The notes under the pieces: model-generated
What the model was told of the DNA's origin: nothing
Database searches by the model: none
The model's input: only the letters and a program-made list of their open reading frames with translations
Part shown: piece by piece, positions 49,777-58,418 of the stretch
Layout: every line of letters starts with the position of its first letter
Position numbering within the stretch: the stretch's first letter is position 1
Assembly: GCA_028695935.1 (NCBI GenBank)
Contig: JAQVHY010000002.1
Location: 1 to 61,362 of the forward strand
Origin: Desulfobacca sp.
Lineage (GTDB): Bacteria > Desulfobacterota > Desulfobaccia > Desulfobaccales > Desulfobaccaceae
Reading direction: 5' to 3'
Length of the DNA stretch: 61,362 bases
Position numbers and translations under genes: made by a program

Positions 49777-52368
49777 TTAACCTTGATCTGGGTTGGCAAC
49801 GGACCCGGGTTCTCCGGCAAAGCGATAATTGCCTTCCAGGAAGGCCTGGATATACCACTCCACCGTGGACTCATCCGCCATGACCATGTCGCGCTGGCGG
49901 GCACAGCCCATCAGCCGGCCCAAAAGATCGAGTTTTTCTTCCAGGAGGGGGCGGGGATATTTCCACAGCCTGGCGACTACCAGGTCCCCGGTAATATCAA
50001 CCTCGAGATCTAATCGGGTCAGCACCTCCCCCAGGAACCGGGCCCGGCGGCCGCGCCGCGATTCATCCGCGGCCCCGCCTTTAAAGCGGAAACTAAGATA
50101 ATTATCATTGCGGACATCGCTGACCAAGGCGTCAATGGTGGCAAAGTGATATCCCAAACGCGAGCTATAGTTCAAGTAATTCTCGGAGACGATCGCCAGG
50201 GTGCGCGCCCAAAAATCCGCATGTTGCGGAGCAGCGGCAGTCAAAGATCGGGAGACGACGGAATAAAGCCCCCTCATATCAATGGGGATGGGGCCGGCCC
50301 AGGAAATCTCGGGATGGCTGATGCCTCGCCATAAAGCCCGTAAGGGAATTGAAGTAATATCCTCTGGAGAAACGAACCGACCCCGGTGATCGGCCCGAAT
50401 ACCGCCGCCCAGGTCAATAATGTAGAGGTTTAAGGGGATGTTGGTCTGCAACTGCACCATGTGCACCTCACCCTGCCGGGCCTGTTCGCCCAGCTCAAAC
50501 ATTTCGGTGACCGCCATCTGATGCGCAAAACGGGTGATATCATGCAGAGTTTGACAAGCCGCGGGGGTGAAATTGGCCAGCTTGGGGTCGGTAAGCCGCA
50601 AAGGGGTGATCCACCGTAATACCCGCCGCAGCCGGGCATAAATCGGGGTTTCGGCCAGCAGCGAGGTCTTGGCGACCGGGGCTTGGAGGATTTCCTCCAG
50701 GCGTCCGTCATAAACCCTGATCTGGTTGGCATCTACGGTGATTTCCTGACCGGGACGCAGAACCTGCGTGGCTTTTCCGGTATCCACGAGGGCAGGAAGC
50801 TTAAATTCGCGGGCCAGGATAGCCAGATGCGAGGTGGCACTGCCAATATCTATGACCATGCCCGCGGCTTTGTGTAACACCGCCCCATAGCGCGCCGTAG
50901 TATGCCGAGCTACCAGGATGGCCCCGTCCGGGAAATGGCTCAGATCCGCCTGATGGTCAACCATAAACACTGGCCCCGCCGCCACCCCGAAACAGGCCAC
51001 TGTACCGTGGTCGAGCAATACGGGATGGCGCTCTTCGAGGTGCGGCGGCAGGATTCCGGTGGCGCGCGGTGTCAGCAAGGTTAAGGGCCGCGATTGTAAG
51101 AGTATTATCCGTCCTTGTAGATCTACACTGAACTCAATATCCTGGGGACTGCCGAAATACTCCTCTAACTGGAGGGCATAGCGGCCCAGGGTGAGCAGTT
51201 CATCCCTGGTCAGAGCGGGTTGGGAACCTTCCTCAAGAGGTACGGCCTCTTCGGCAATGCCGCGGTCGGCGGCGATCCACCGTCTTGGTTTGCGGCTGAT
51301 CTGTTGCTCAAGTAAGTCCAGGGCCGGTTGTTTGGAAAGTACGTAGTGATCCGGCGTTAAGGTGCCATCAACTACGGCCGGTCCCAGTCCCCAGGCGGCA
51401 TCGATGACTAGCACATCGCCGCGACTGCCGGTCGGATCCGCGGTGAACATCACCCCGCTGGAGCGGGCCGGTACCATGGCCAGGCAACCGACACTCATGG
51501 CCAGTTGCCGCTGCAGCAATCTTTTCTGGCTTAAATAAACCAGGGCGGTAGGAGTAAATTGACTGGCCAGGACTTCTAGATAACTCGGAAAAAATCGGTC
51601 AAACGGCACATTCAAAACAGTGAGGAATTGCCCGGCAAAGGAAGATTCCAGATCCTCGTATAAGCCGCTGCTTCTTAGGGCCAGATAGGGTTCATAATTC
51701 AGCGCGGCCACCAACTGACCATATTGCTGATTTACTTCTTCCACCAGACGTTGAGGAATTTTGGCCGGCAACAGCATTTCTCGCAAAATCTGGCTCTTTT
51801 CCGTTAACTGCTCAATATTATCAATATCTAGTTCTTTGACAAGACTGGCCAACGGTTCGGTCAGACGATTTTCCGCCAGCACCAGTCGGTAGGCTTCGTT
51901 GGTCAGCACAAACCCTTCGGGCGTGGGGAGCTGCAAGCGATTCTTGATCTCTCCCAGATTAGCGTTTTTCCCTCCTACTTGCAGGAGGAAGCGCCGGTCC
52001 ACCTGACTCAGAGGCAATACCAGCGGGACCGACAAGCTCGGGGGTGCGGCCTCGGTCTCGTTCTGAATCTTGGCAGCAATATTTTGATAAACCTTAACCA
52101 GTTCAGCATAGCGATTATCTCCCAGAGTGTTCAACTCCTGGACGATGGTCTGAACCTTCTCCAGGATGGATTCCGCGCTGGCTCGGATGAACTGTAGATC
52201 AAAGACATAGTCGCCCTCCTGGGTGGCCTCCATATGAGACATGACTTCCAGCGCCGCATTGTTGGCCTCCAGGAGATTCTTGAAGCTTTGGTATTTTTTC
52301 TTGAAAAATTCCTCCCCCGCTGCCGCGGCTGAGGGTTTTTTTCTTCTAAAGAGATTCAATAGTTTCAA
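49777..52368 (-). CDS. PEP-synthase-like phosphotransferase with an unassigned C-terminal domain
   Basis: 863 residues. Residues 20-105 are a helical N-terminal domain. Residues 128-430 are a PPDK/PEP-synthase ATP-grasp domain with GGKNANLGE (132-140), RSSGLYEDLESSFAGQF (232-248) and QDIEFSVD...LLQSRP. Residues 450-555 are the swivelling phospho-His domain with His514 in GSATSHLAILAR. The PEP/pyruvate barrel of true PEP synthase is absent. Instead residues 595-855 form a domain shared with the protein at 55878, with HDITRFAH, TSIPLRA, SENYLNYSSRLGYHF and RFKGGAA. It may transfer phosphate to an unknown acceptor. It has a TTG start with AGAGG before it, 37 bases after a response-regulator gene. 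Confidence 0.85.
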   Translation of the reverse strand: MKLLNLFRRKKPSAAAAGEEFFKKKYQSFKNLLEANNAALEVMSHMEATQEGDYVFDLQFIRASAESILEKVQTIVQELNTLGDNRYAELVKVYQNIAAKIQNETEAAPPSLSVPLVLPLSQVDRRFLLQVGGKNANLGEIKNRLQLPTPEGFVLTNEAYRLVLAENRLTEPLASLVKELDIDNIEQLTEKSQILREMLLPAKIPQRLVEEVNQQYGQLVAALNYEPYLALRSSGLYEDLESSFAGQFLTVLNVPFDRFFPSYLEVLASQFTPTALVYLSQKRLLQRQLAMSVGCLAMVPARSSGVMFTADPTGSRGDVLVIDAAWGLGPAVVDGTLTPDHYVLSKQPALDLLEQQISRKPRRWIAADRGIAEEAVPLEEGSQPALTRDELLTLGRYALQLEEYFGSPQDIEFSVDLQGRIILLQSRPLTLLTPRATGILPPHLEERHPVLLDHGTVACFGVAAGPVFMVDHQADLSHFPDGAILVARHTTARYGAVLHKAAGMVIDIGSATSHLAILAREFKLPALVDTGKATQVLRPGQEITVDANQIRVYDGRLEEILQAPVAKTSLLAETPIYARLRRVLRWITPLRLTDPKLANFTPAACQTLHDITRFAHQMAVTEMFELGEQARQGEVHMVQLQTNIPLNLYIIDLGGGIRADHRGRFVSPEDITSIPLRALWRGISHPEISWAGPIPIDMRGLYSVVSRSLTAAAPQHADFWARTLAIVSENYLNYSSRLGYHFATIDALVSDVRNDNYLSFRFKGGAADESRRGRRARFLGEVLTRLDLEVDITGDLVVARLWKYPRPLLEEKLDLLGRLMGCARQRDMVMADESTVEWYIQAFLEGNYRFAGEPGSVANPDQG

Positions 52369-52405
52369 GGAGAGCCTCTACAAGCATGCCGCAGTGGAAA
52401 AACGG

Positions 52406-52792
52406 TTAGGCCGGCAGGTGCTCTTGCCGCCAACGGAGGGCCTTGGCAATGGTCATCAGGATATGTTCTTTCCGGAACGGCTTGGTAATATAGTCAAAGG
52501 CACCATGGCGCATCGCCTCTACCGCGGAGCCGATAGTTCCATAGGCCGTGATGATAATCAAGGGTAAGTAAGGGTCAATCTCCTTGATAATTTTTAACAG
52601 CTCGATGCCCTCCATCTCCGGCATGCGGAGGTCGCTGATCAGCAGATCAGCATGATATTCCCGGCACCAGTCAACGGCCTCTTGGGGATTGGTAGTGGTA
52701 ACCACCTGGTGATCGGTCTTTTCGGTCAGAATCAGTTTGAGCAGGTCCAATAGATCGGGTTCATCATCGACGATGACGATAGTAGCAGACAT
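52406..52792 (-). CDS. Receiver-only response regulator (first of two)
   Basis: 128 residues, a lone CheY-like receiver. Acidic residues are in IVDDEPDLLDLL, the phospho-Asp is in LLISDLRMP, and the switch residues are Thr in IITAYGT and Lys in ITKPFRKEHIL. There is no DNA-binding or enzymatic domain, so output must be by protein contact; the adjacent PEP-synthase-like proteins are obvious candidates. AAGGAG lies seven bases before the ATG at 52792. It is closely similar to the receiver at 53046. Confidence 0.92.
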   Translation of the reverse strand: MSATIVIVDDEPDLLDLLKLILTEKTDHQVVTTTNPQEAVDWCREYHADLLISDLRMPEMEGIELLKIIKEIDPYLPLIIITAYGTIGSAVEAMRHGAFDYITKPFRKEHILMTIAKALRWRQEHLPA

Positions 52793-52834
52793 CAATCAGC
52801 TCCTTAATGGGTAAACAATGAGCGTAAGCGTTCG

Positions 52835-52968
52835 GTTGCCAGTTGCCCGTTGTCAGTTAAAATAAACACTTAACTGTGAACAGGCGATAGTCGCCAAGGC
52901 AAGGTCTTATAGATAACCAGTTAAATTTGCTTAGCTTACTAATCACTAATCACTGAACACTGAACACC
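52835..52968. repeat. Dispersed 133-bp repeat with heptamer ends, copy 2
   Basis: The left end reads GTTGCCA-GTTGCCC-GTTGTCA-GTTAAAA and the right end CTAATCA-CTAATCA-CTGAACA-CTGAACA, all with period 7. The inner flanks AAATAAACACTTA and TTAGCTTACT match copy 1 at 25137. It sits between the two receiver genes and splits the signalling operon. Confidence 0.7.
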
Positions 52969-53045
52969 TACCAATAATCGCAGTTAATTATAATACACTC
53001 CCCTAAAAATTGCTCTACCGGTCATTGGTGGGGACCCGCGTCGCG

Positions 53046-53498
53046 CTAGTCGCCAGGAGGCCCGGAAGTCTTGGCGGCCGTTTTCTCGGCCTCCATGCGA
53101 TTTCTCAACTCCCGATTTTCTTGAGTAATCCGTTGCCACTCCAGGGCCCGCGCAATAGCCACCAGGATCTGCTCCTTGCGGAAGGGCTTGGTAATGAAAT
53201 CATAGGCCCCGCGGCGGACGGCTTCCTCGGCCGATTCCAGGGTGCCAAAAGCCGTAATTACGACTACTGGAATATCGGGATTGTGGCTCTTGACCGTCTC
53301 AATAACCTCGATGCCGTCCTTAGCGGGCATTTTGAGGTCGGTGATGACCAGATTAAAGTTTTCCTGGGCGAGCAGCTCTGGCAGTTCTAGGGGATTAGTC
53401 GTGGTCACCACTTGATATGCGGTCTTATCAGTGATGATCATCTCCAGCATGATCAGCATGTCTGGTTCATCGTCAATGATCAAAATCTTGGCTGACAT
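53046..53498 (-). CDS. Receiver-only response regulator (second), with a helical tail
   Basis: 150 residues. CheY-like receiver with IIDDEPDMLIML, the phospho-Asp in LVITDLKMP, Thr in VITAFGT and Lys in ITKPFRKEQIL. A 25-residue charged helix and a short Pro/Gly end follow the domain. Its start overlaps the end of the histidine kinase gene by 26 bases, making them an obvious pair. About half or more of its residues match the receiver at 52406, so the two arose by duplication. Confidence 0.92.
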   Translation of the reverse strand: MSAKILIIDDEPDMLIMLEMIITDKTAYQVVTTTNPLELPELLAQENFNLVITDLKMPAKDGIEVIETVKSHNPDIPVVVITAFGTLESAEEAVRRGAYDFITKPFRKEQILVAIARALEWQRITQENRELRNRMEAEKTAAKTSGPPGD

Positions 53499-55725
53499 AA
53501 GTGTCCTCTGTTTTTAATTCCTGGTCGGTCGGCGAAGCTACGGGCAGGGTAATGGTAAAGGTGGTGCCGCTCTGGTCTCCCGCCTCTTCCCGGGTTCGGC
53601 TCAGACATTCGATGGTACCGCCGAATTTGGCCAGGATACCATAACTGACGGAAAGACCTAACCCGGTACCTTCGCCGACCTTGCGGGTGGTGAAAAATGG
53701 GTCATAGATTTTATGTAAATGATCCTTTTTGATCCCCTCCCCGGTGTCGGCGAATATGATCCGCACCCGATCGCCGGTAGGATTTAAGCCGGTGGTGATC
53801 GTTAGCTGCCCGCCCTGGGGCATGGCCTTTACGGCATTGGTAACCAGGTTCAAGAAGACCTGTTGGAGTTGGGCGGCATCGCCCCGGACCAGCGGCAGAC
53901 CTTCCGCCAGTTGTAAGTGGTACTTAATCTTTTTGGTCAGCAGGGTGTTTTGCACGATCTCCATCACCATCGCCACATTGCGATTAATATCGGTATGGTA
54001 CTGGACCTTCTCCGGAGTCCGGGCAAATGTCATCAGGTTTTCGACAATTTTCTTGCAATTATTGCCCTGACGCTCGATAGTCTTCAGGATTTTATACTGT
54101 TGGGAATCGGCTTCGGCCTTCTCCAGCAGCATATCGGTAAATCCCAGGATGATCGCCAGCGGATTGTTGATCTCATGAGCTACCCCGGCGGCCAGTTGGC
54201 CAAGCGAAGCCAGTTTTTCGGTGTGGTATAATTGTTCCTCCATTTTTTTGCTGCTGGTAATATCATGGGCAATGATCAGCACACTCATAATCTCGTGGTT
54301 TTCTCGGATCGGGGTGAGGTTAAGGTTAAAGTAGTATTCTTTCCCGCCCAGCAGCATTTGGAGAGTGGCGCGGCGTCCACTGTGGGTCGCGAATACCTCG
54401 TCAATATGATGGTGAATGTCCCTTCCGGCTCGACCTGGGAAGAACTCATAGATGCTCTTGCCAATAACACCCTGCGGGGTATAGCCGAAAAGCTTGACCC
54501 CATAACGATTGATCGAAATTATCTTTCCTTCGCAATCTACATTAATAATGACATCCTCGGCTGATTCTACCAGAGACTTATAGAGCTTTTCAGATTTTGC
54601 CAGTTCCTCGGTAGATTGCTTCAAGGCCGCGGTCTTGCGTTGGACTTCCTGTTCCAGGGCCGCCGCCCAGCGGCTTTCATAATAGATAATTACTCCGCCG
54701 CCCAGGAGGATGATGAGGATTACCACTCCTTGGAGGAGGAATTGGCGTACATATACTCCGTGGATTGCGCCTTCTACCTCGGTTTGGGGAGCCACTACCG
54801 CCACTGACCAGATTAGGCGGGTATTGTCCCCCTGTAAGGGAATGGGCGCGTACCCAATAAATTTTTTCATCTTCTTGACCACGCCCCGGTGCCAGCCACT
54901 CCAGTACCAGGAATAGCCCTCCCGCCCGGTCAACATCTTTTCTTTCTGGATCCGATTGATTTCGGCAAAAGAGATCTTGGGATCCCGTTGTTCCCGGACC
55001 TCAAAGGCTGATTTGCCAATAAATCCTTCATCCGGGTGGTAGAGAAAATTACCTTGCTGATCAATTACCCAGGCATAGCCGGTCTGGCCGGAACGGATGT
55101 CCTGGCAATACATCGTAGTTAAGCGTGAGGGGTCCACCAGAAAATATAAGCAGCCCACAAATTCTCCCGAGGCCACGGGATGGCTTTGATCGACCGACAC
55201 CTGGTAGGTAGGGAGACCGATAAGCAAATATGGACGCTCTAGGGAAGGGGAGGGGAAATCAGCCCCTACCCGTTTCAGGAAAAATTTATTCTGTTTGGTG
55301 CGGTCACTGGCCCATTGTAAGCATTCGATCTCTGAAACCTTCGCAGTTGCTACCAGATCATGTCCCTCAGCGTTTAACCGATAGATTTTTTGGCGGCGGG
55401 CTTCGATCAGACCGATTTCAATGGTGCCGAATTTCCTGACACTGGCCATCGTGATCTGCAGCCGATTGGGCCAGGAGACCTCCAGGTACTGGACTGAGGG
55501 GGATAAATTCAGGGTATGCAATTCATTTTCTAAAAAGGTAAACTTATCGACAATATCGGAAGCTACCCCCTGGGCAATGGTCAGTTGCTGTTGGTTGAAT
55601 TGTTCACTGATAATGTCGCGCATCTTATTGGCGGACATCAGCCCCAGGACAAAGGCGCCGGTTAACACGATGATGGTCACCGAGCTCACAATGAGATAAA
55701 GTTTGGGCGATCCTAAGCGTGGCAT
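53473..55725 (-). CDS. Membrane sensor histidine kinase with dCache and PAS domains
   Basis: About 750 residues from the ATG at 55725 (a TTG seven codons earlier is in frame). One membrane helix lies near 10-32, then a periplasmic double-cache sensor domain (about 35-335, with SGQTGYAWVIDQQGNFLYHP as the cache core), a second helix near 340-362, a short linker helix and a PAS domain (about 385-500). HisKA carries the phospho-His in GVAHEINNPLAIILGF, and HATPase_c has NLVTNAVKAMP (N box), ADTGEGI, and GEGTGLGLSV. The C-terminal Pro/Glu tail overlaps the receiver gene at 53046. It should sense a small extracellular molecule, identity unknown. Confidence 0.92.
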   Translation of the reverse strand: MPRLGSPKLYLIVSSVTIIVLTGAFVLGLMSANKMRDIISEQFNQQQLTIAQGVASDIVDKFTFLENELHTLNLSPSVQYLEVSWPNRLQITMASVRKFGTIEIGLIEARRQKIYRLNAEGHDLVATAKVSEIECLQWASDRTKQNKFFLKRVGADFPSPSLERPYLLIGLPTYQVSVDQSHPVASGEFVGCLYFLVDPSRLTTMYCQDIRSGQTGYAWVIDQQGNFLYHPDEGFIGKSAFEVREQRDPKISFAEINRIQKEKMLTGREGYSWYWSGWHRGVVKKMKKFIGYAPIPLQGDNTRLIWSVAVVAPQTEVEGAIHGVYVRQFLLQGVVILIILLGGGVIIYYESRWAAALEQEVQRKTAALKQSTEELAKSEKLYKSLVESAEDVIINVDCEGKIISINRYGVKLFGYTPQGVIGKSIYEFFPGRAGRDIHHHIDEVFATHSGRRATLQMLLGGKEYYFNLNLTPIRENHEIMSVLIIAHDITSSKKMEEQLYHTEKLASLGQLAAGVAHEINNPLAIILGFTDMLLEKAEADSQQYKILKTIERQGNNCKKIVENLMTFARTPEKVQYHTDINRNVAMVMEIVQNTLLTKKIKYHLQLAEGLPLVRGDAAQLQQVFLNLVTNAVKAMPQGGQLTITTGLNPTGDRVRIIFADTGEGIKKDHLHKIYDPFFTTRKVGEGTGLGLSVSYGILAKFGGTIECLSRTREEAGDQSGTTFTITLPVASPTDQELKTEDTYVSQDFDH

Positions 55726-55877
55726 AACATTATATGAGCGTGGCAACCGGAGGTATCATTGGTTGACATTATACTAACCTGTTAAGTCCTTTGGTCTTAC
55801 AGTTTTCTAAACTGAAAACTTTTACCATAAGTTAATAACTGAAAACGCCAAATCCAAGCTTGACAATATAATCAGCT

Positions 55878-57920
55878 TTAATTTTGCAGATCGGCATTAC
55901 AGTGTTTGTCAAAAAAATCTTCGATATAACCAAAGACTACCCCATCGTCAGACATTACCATATCCATCTGTTTGGTATAGACTTCCAGACGGCCCAAGAT
56001 TTCTAAGACCTTAACTAACGATGGCGTTGGCTCTCCGACGAGTCGGGCGTCCAACAGATCGCCGTTCAAGTTTACCTTAAATCCCAGCCGGGACAAGACC
56101 CCGTCAATGAGTTGGAGCCGTCTTACCCGCCGTTCTAAGGACGCGGCCCCGCCTTGATAATGAAAGCGGATATAATTGTGGTCCAGATTGGCCCCGATAT
56201 GGGCTTCAATGGTAGAGGCATGATATCCCAGACACAGGCTGAAATTCATGTAATTTCTTGACAGCACTGCAAAACTGAATTTTTGTAATTGCTCCTCTGA
56301 CCGGGGCGTGGTCGAGGTCACCCCGATGACTGAGATAAATCCTTTCATATCCACCGGCCGCGCCTTGGGCCAGGGGATGGACATCATGCCGCTCAGAAAG
56401 GCACGGTAGGGGATAGAAGTTATGGCTTCAAAGTTCACCGTCGGTGTCTCGGCGCTCAGCCCCTCCCCGGCATCAATAACTAAAATCGGGACCAGCCGTC
56501 CGGTAACCAGGCTGACGCCATCCTTTTTCGTGACCCGACCTCTCAGGCTCAGGCAAAACATCTCATCGACGCCGGCCTGCGTGGTATAATACAGGATATC
56601 ATGGATACTTTGGCAAGATGTCGGGGGCAAGGCATCATCCGGTAAATCCATCACCTTAAGAGGAAAAAACCAGGGACGCAGGCGCTGCAGCATCTCCGGG
56701 GCGACCGCGGTGCTGCGGCTGACGGGTGGAGTCGGTTCTGGGAGGACAGGGCGTCCGGCATAGACCTGAAGATGGATCGCATCAACCGTTAGGATTTCCC
56801 CAGGGGCGATATCTACCTTAGCCATGCCGCTATTAAAGATCGTCGGCACCCGGCATTCTCGGGCAAGGAAGGCCAGGTGATTGTAAGGTTCGCCGGTGGC
56901 TACCACCAGAGCCGCGGCCTGGCTCAAGAGCGGCGCCAGAGCCAGCGATGGTTTAGCGGCCCAGATCACCGCCCCCGCGGGAATATCGCCGGGGTCGGGA
57001 ATCTGGTCGGTCTGGAGGGGCAACGCCGGCCCTACGGTCCGGCCGGGGTATATGCTTATTCCCCCGGAGAGTATCAGTTCCGGCCGCGGTACTGAATCAA
57101 GACCTGGCGCGGCCGGGGGTGAGGGGTGGGGCAGGCTGCGCAGGATGACGATTTCCCGCTTGACCCCCAGACCCCATTCTACTCTCTGGAGGCCTTGGTG
57201 ATAGGCAGTCGTCAGCTGCCGGACGTAGTCGGCAATCAGCCTTAATTCCGCGTCCTGCAGCAAAGGTTGCGGTTCCCGGGCGATAGCCTTTGATTCCCCG
57301 CCCCGGCCTGGTTCGGGCTGAGATTCCGCAAGTGCTGATAAAGTGGTGATTTGATCCCGGGTGACCAGGTAGCGTCTGGCCGCCTCGGGTGCCGCCGGCC
57401 CCCAGCCCCAGATGCCCTCAATGACCACTTCTTCCCATGAATCTGATTCCGGGGCCGGATACGCTTGACCACTGGCTAGCAATTCTGGACTGGCCAGCAG
57501 CTGCTGCTCAAACGGCCAAAGAGACCGGGGGGCCGCCGAGGACCATTGGTCCACTTCGAGGTCAGTGTTAAATTTCGGGGCTAGCTCCGCATTTATGCGG
57601 TTGGTCAGGATGGCAAAAATCTCGCTCAACTCCTGATGCTTAAGCTGATCGCGGCAAAACCCTTGTAAAGTCCGGATCGCCTCGCCAGTATGGCGTAACA
57701 CCGTGGCGCTGCTGACCTGCACATAAGCAGGACTGTAATCACCCTCCCCTTCCAGGCTGGCCTGCATCTGGGCCATAATTTCCAAAGCCCTGTTGCTGGC
57801 CGCCAAGATCTGCAGATAGCGCTGCACCTTGCGCTGATACTGTTCCTTAAGACTGGATGAGGCCAGTACCGCCTGGGGTTTTTCGCTTCTCTGGAACAGG
57901 CGTCGCCAGATTGACACCAT
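55878..57920 (-). CDS. PEP-synthase-like paralogue with a collapsed ATP-binding domain
   Basis: 680 residues, related to the protein at 49777 over nearly its full length. Residues 25-112 match its helical N-terminal domain. Of the ATP-grasp domain only the later part remains (EGIWGWGPAAPEAARRYLVT and EWGLGVKREIVILRS); the GGKNANLGE and RSSG...SFAGQ segments are gone, so ATP use is very unlikely. The swivel domain keeps His348 in GEPYNHLAFLAREC. The C-terminal domain (about 425-675) has the shared signatures SIHDI, TSIPYRA, LSRNYMNFSLCLGYH and RFHYQGGAA. It may be a phosphate acceptor or a regulatory partner. GGGAG precedes the ATG. It is the first gene of the kinase operon. Confidence 0.85.
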   Translation of the reverse strand: MVSIWRRLFQRSEKPQAVLASSSLKEQYQRKVQRYLQILAASNRALEIMAQMQASLEGEGDYSPAYVQVSSATVLRHTGEAIRTLQGFCRDQLKHQELSEIFAILTNRINAELAPKFNTDLEVDQWSSAAPRSLWPFEQQLLASPELLASGQAYPAPESDSWEEVVIEGIWGWGPAAPEAARRYLVTRDQITTLSALAESQPEPGRGGESKAIAREPQPLLQDAELRLIADYVRQLTTAYHQGLQRVEWGLGVKREIVILRSLPHPSPPAAPGLDSVPRPELILSGGISIYPGRTVGPALPLQTDQIPDPGDIPAGAVIWAAKPSLALAPLLSQAAALVVATGEPYNHLAFLARECRVPTIFNSGMAKVDIAPGEILTVDAIHLQVYAGRPVLPEPTPPVSRSTAVAPEMLQRLRPWFFPLKVMDLPDDALPPTSCQSIHDILYYTTQAGVDEMFCLSLRGRVTKKDGVSLVTGRLVPILVIDAGEGLSAETPTVNFEAITSIPYRAFLSGMMSIPWPKARPVDMKGFISVIGVTSTTPRSEEQLQKFSFAVLSRNYMNFSLCLGYHASTIEAHIGANLDHNYIRFHYQGGAASLERRVRRLQLIDGVLSRLGFKVNLNGDLLDARLVGEPTPSLVKVLEILGRLEVYTKQMDMVMSDDGVVFGYIEDFFDKHCNADLQN

Positions 57921-58048
57921 CGCACTCCCGTCTCAAGACTCGGTGGCTCGATTGACCGCTAGGTTATCCGATCTCCGAGCCGCGGTAATTGATCACTGAT
58001 CGATCATTGCAAATTATATCAAAAAAAACCACTTTTTTGATCAAGGCT

Positions 58049-58282
58049 TCAGTCATGATGATGCTTCTTAGGAGTTTGAGAGCCGGTTAGCCCCCATTTC
58101 GGCGGCGGGTGATTTGTAGCCGAATAATGAAAGATCCTGATAGGGGCCCAAAGAGCTTCGGGGTAAGTGTTGAGATGCCGGGCCCAGGCCGCCTCCCGAC
58201 TTTCCCCTTGTTCCACCAGGATTAATGCCAATTTATACTGAAAGCCGGTTGCCGATCCGGCCCGGTAGTTGGAGCTATCCAT
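58049..58282 (-). CDS. Small protein with a His-rich end, unknown function
   Basis: 77 residues. AGGAGAATAAC precedes the ATG, so it is probably translated. The first half, GFQYKLALILVEQGESREAA followed by WARHLNTYPEALWAPIRIFH, is likely helical and resembles short proteins often found beside sensor genes; the last residues are KKHHHD, which could bind metal. I know no function. It lies between the TauE-associated genes and the PEP-synthase-like paralogue on the same strand. Confidence 0.65.
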   Translation of the reverse strand: MDSSNYRAGSATGFQYKLALILVEQGESREAAWARHLNTYPEALWAPIRIFHYSATNHPPPKWGLTGSQTPKKHHHD

Positions 58283-58354
58283 GTTATTCTCCTAATGAAG
58301 CTGGGAGGAGCAGTACCCCGGCAAAGACGATCATTCACTGCTCCAGAGGAAACA

Positions 58355-58394
58355 AATGGCCAGAGTTTGGATCCGGTAACAAACCCTGGCCATT
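58355..58394 (-). terminator. Hairpin after the two-TM membrane protein gene
   Basis: AATGGCCAG-A-GTTTG pairs with CAAAC-C-CTGGCCATT, 14 of 15 positions, with a ten-base loop. It lies 24 bases beyond the stop codon at 58419. There is no T tract; it may separate the TauE unit from the 58049 gene or act as partial termination. Confidence 0.55.
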
Positions 58395-58418
58395 CGGTCA
58401 GATGTTTATTCAGGGATA

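Noticed and set aside
53908-54231. Plus-strand frames antisense to the histidine kinase
   Set aside because: They mirror the conserved HisKA/HATPase coding sequence and carry no domain or ribosome site.
49777-57920. Gluconeogenic PEP synthase genes
   Set aside because: Both proteins lack the PEP/pyruvate-binding barrel, and one lacks most of the ATP-binding domain.
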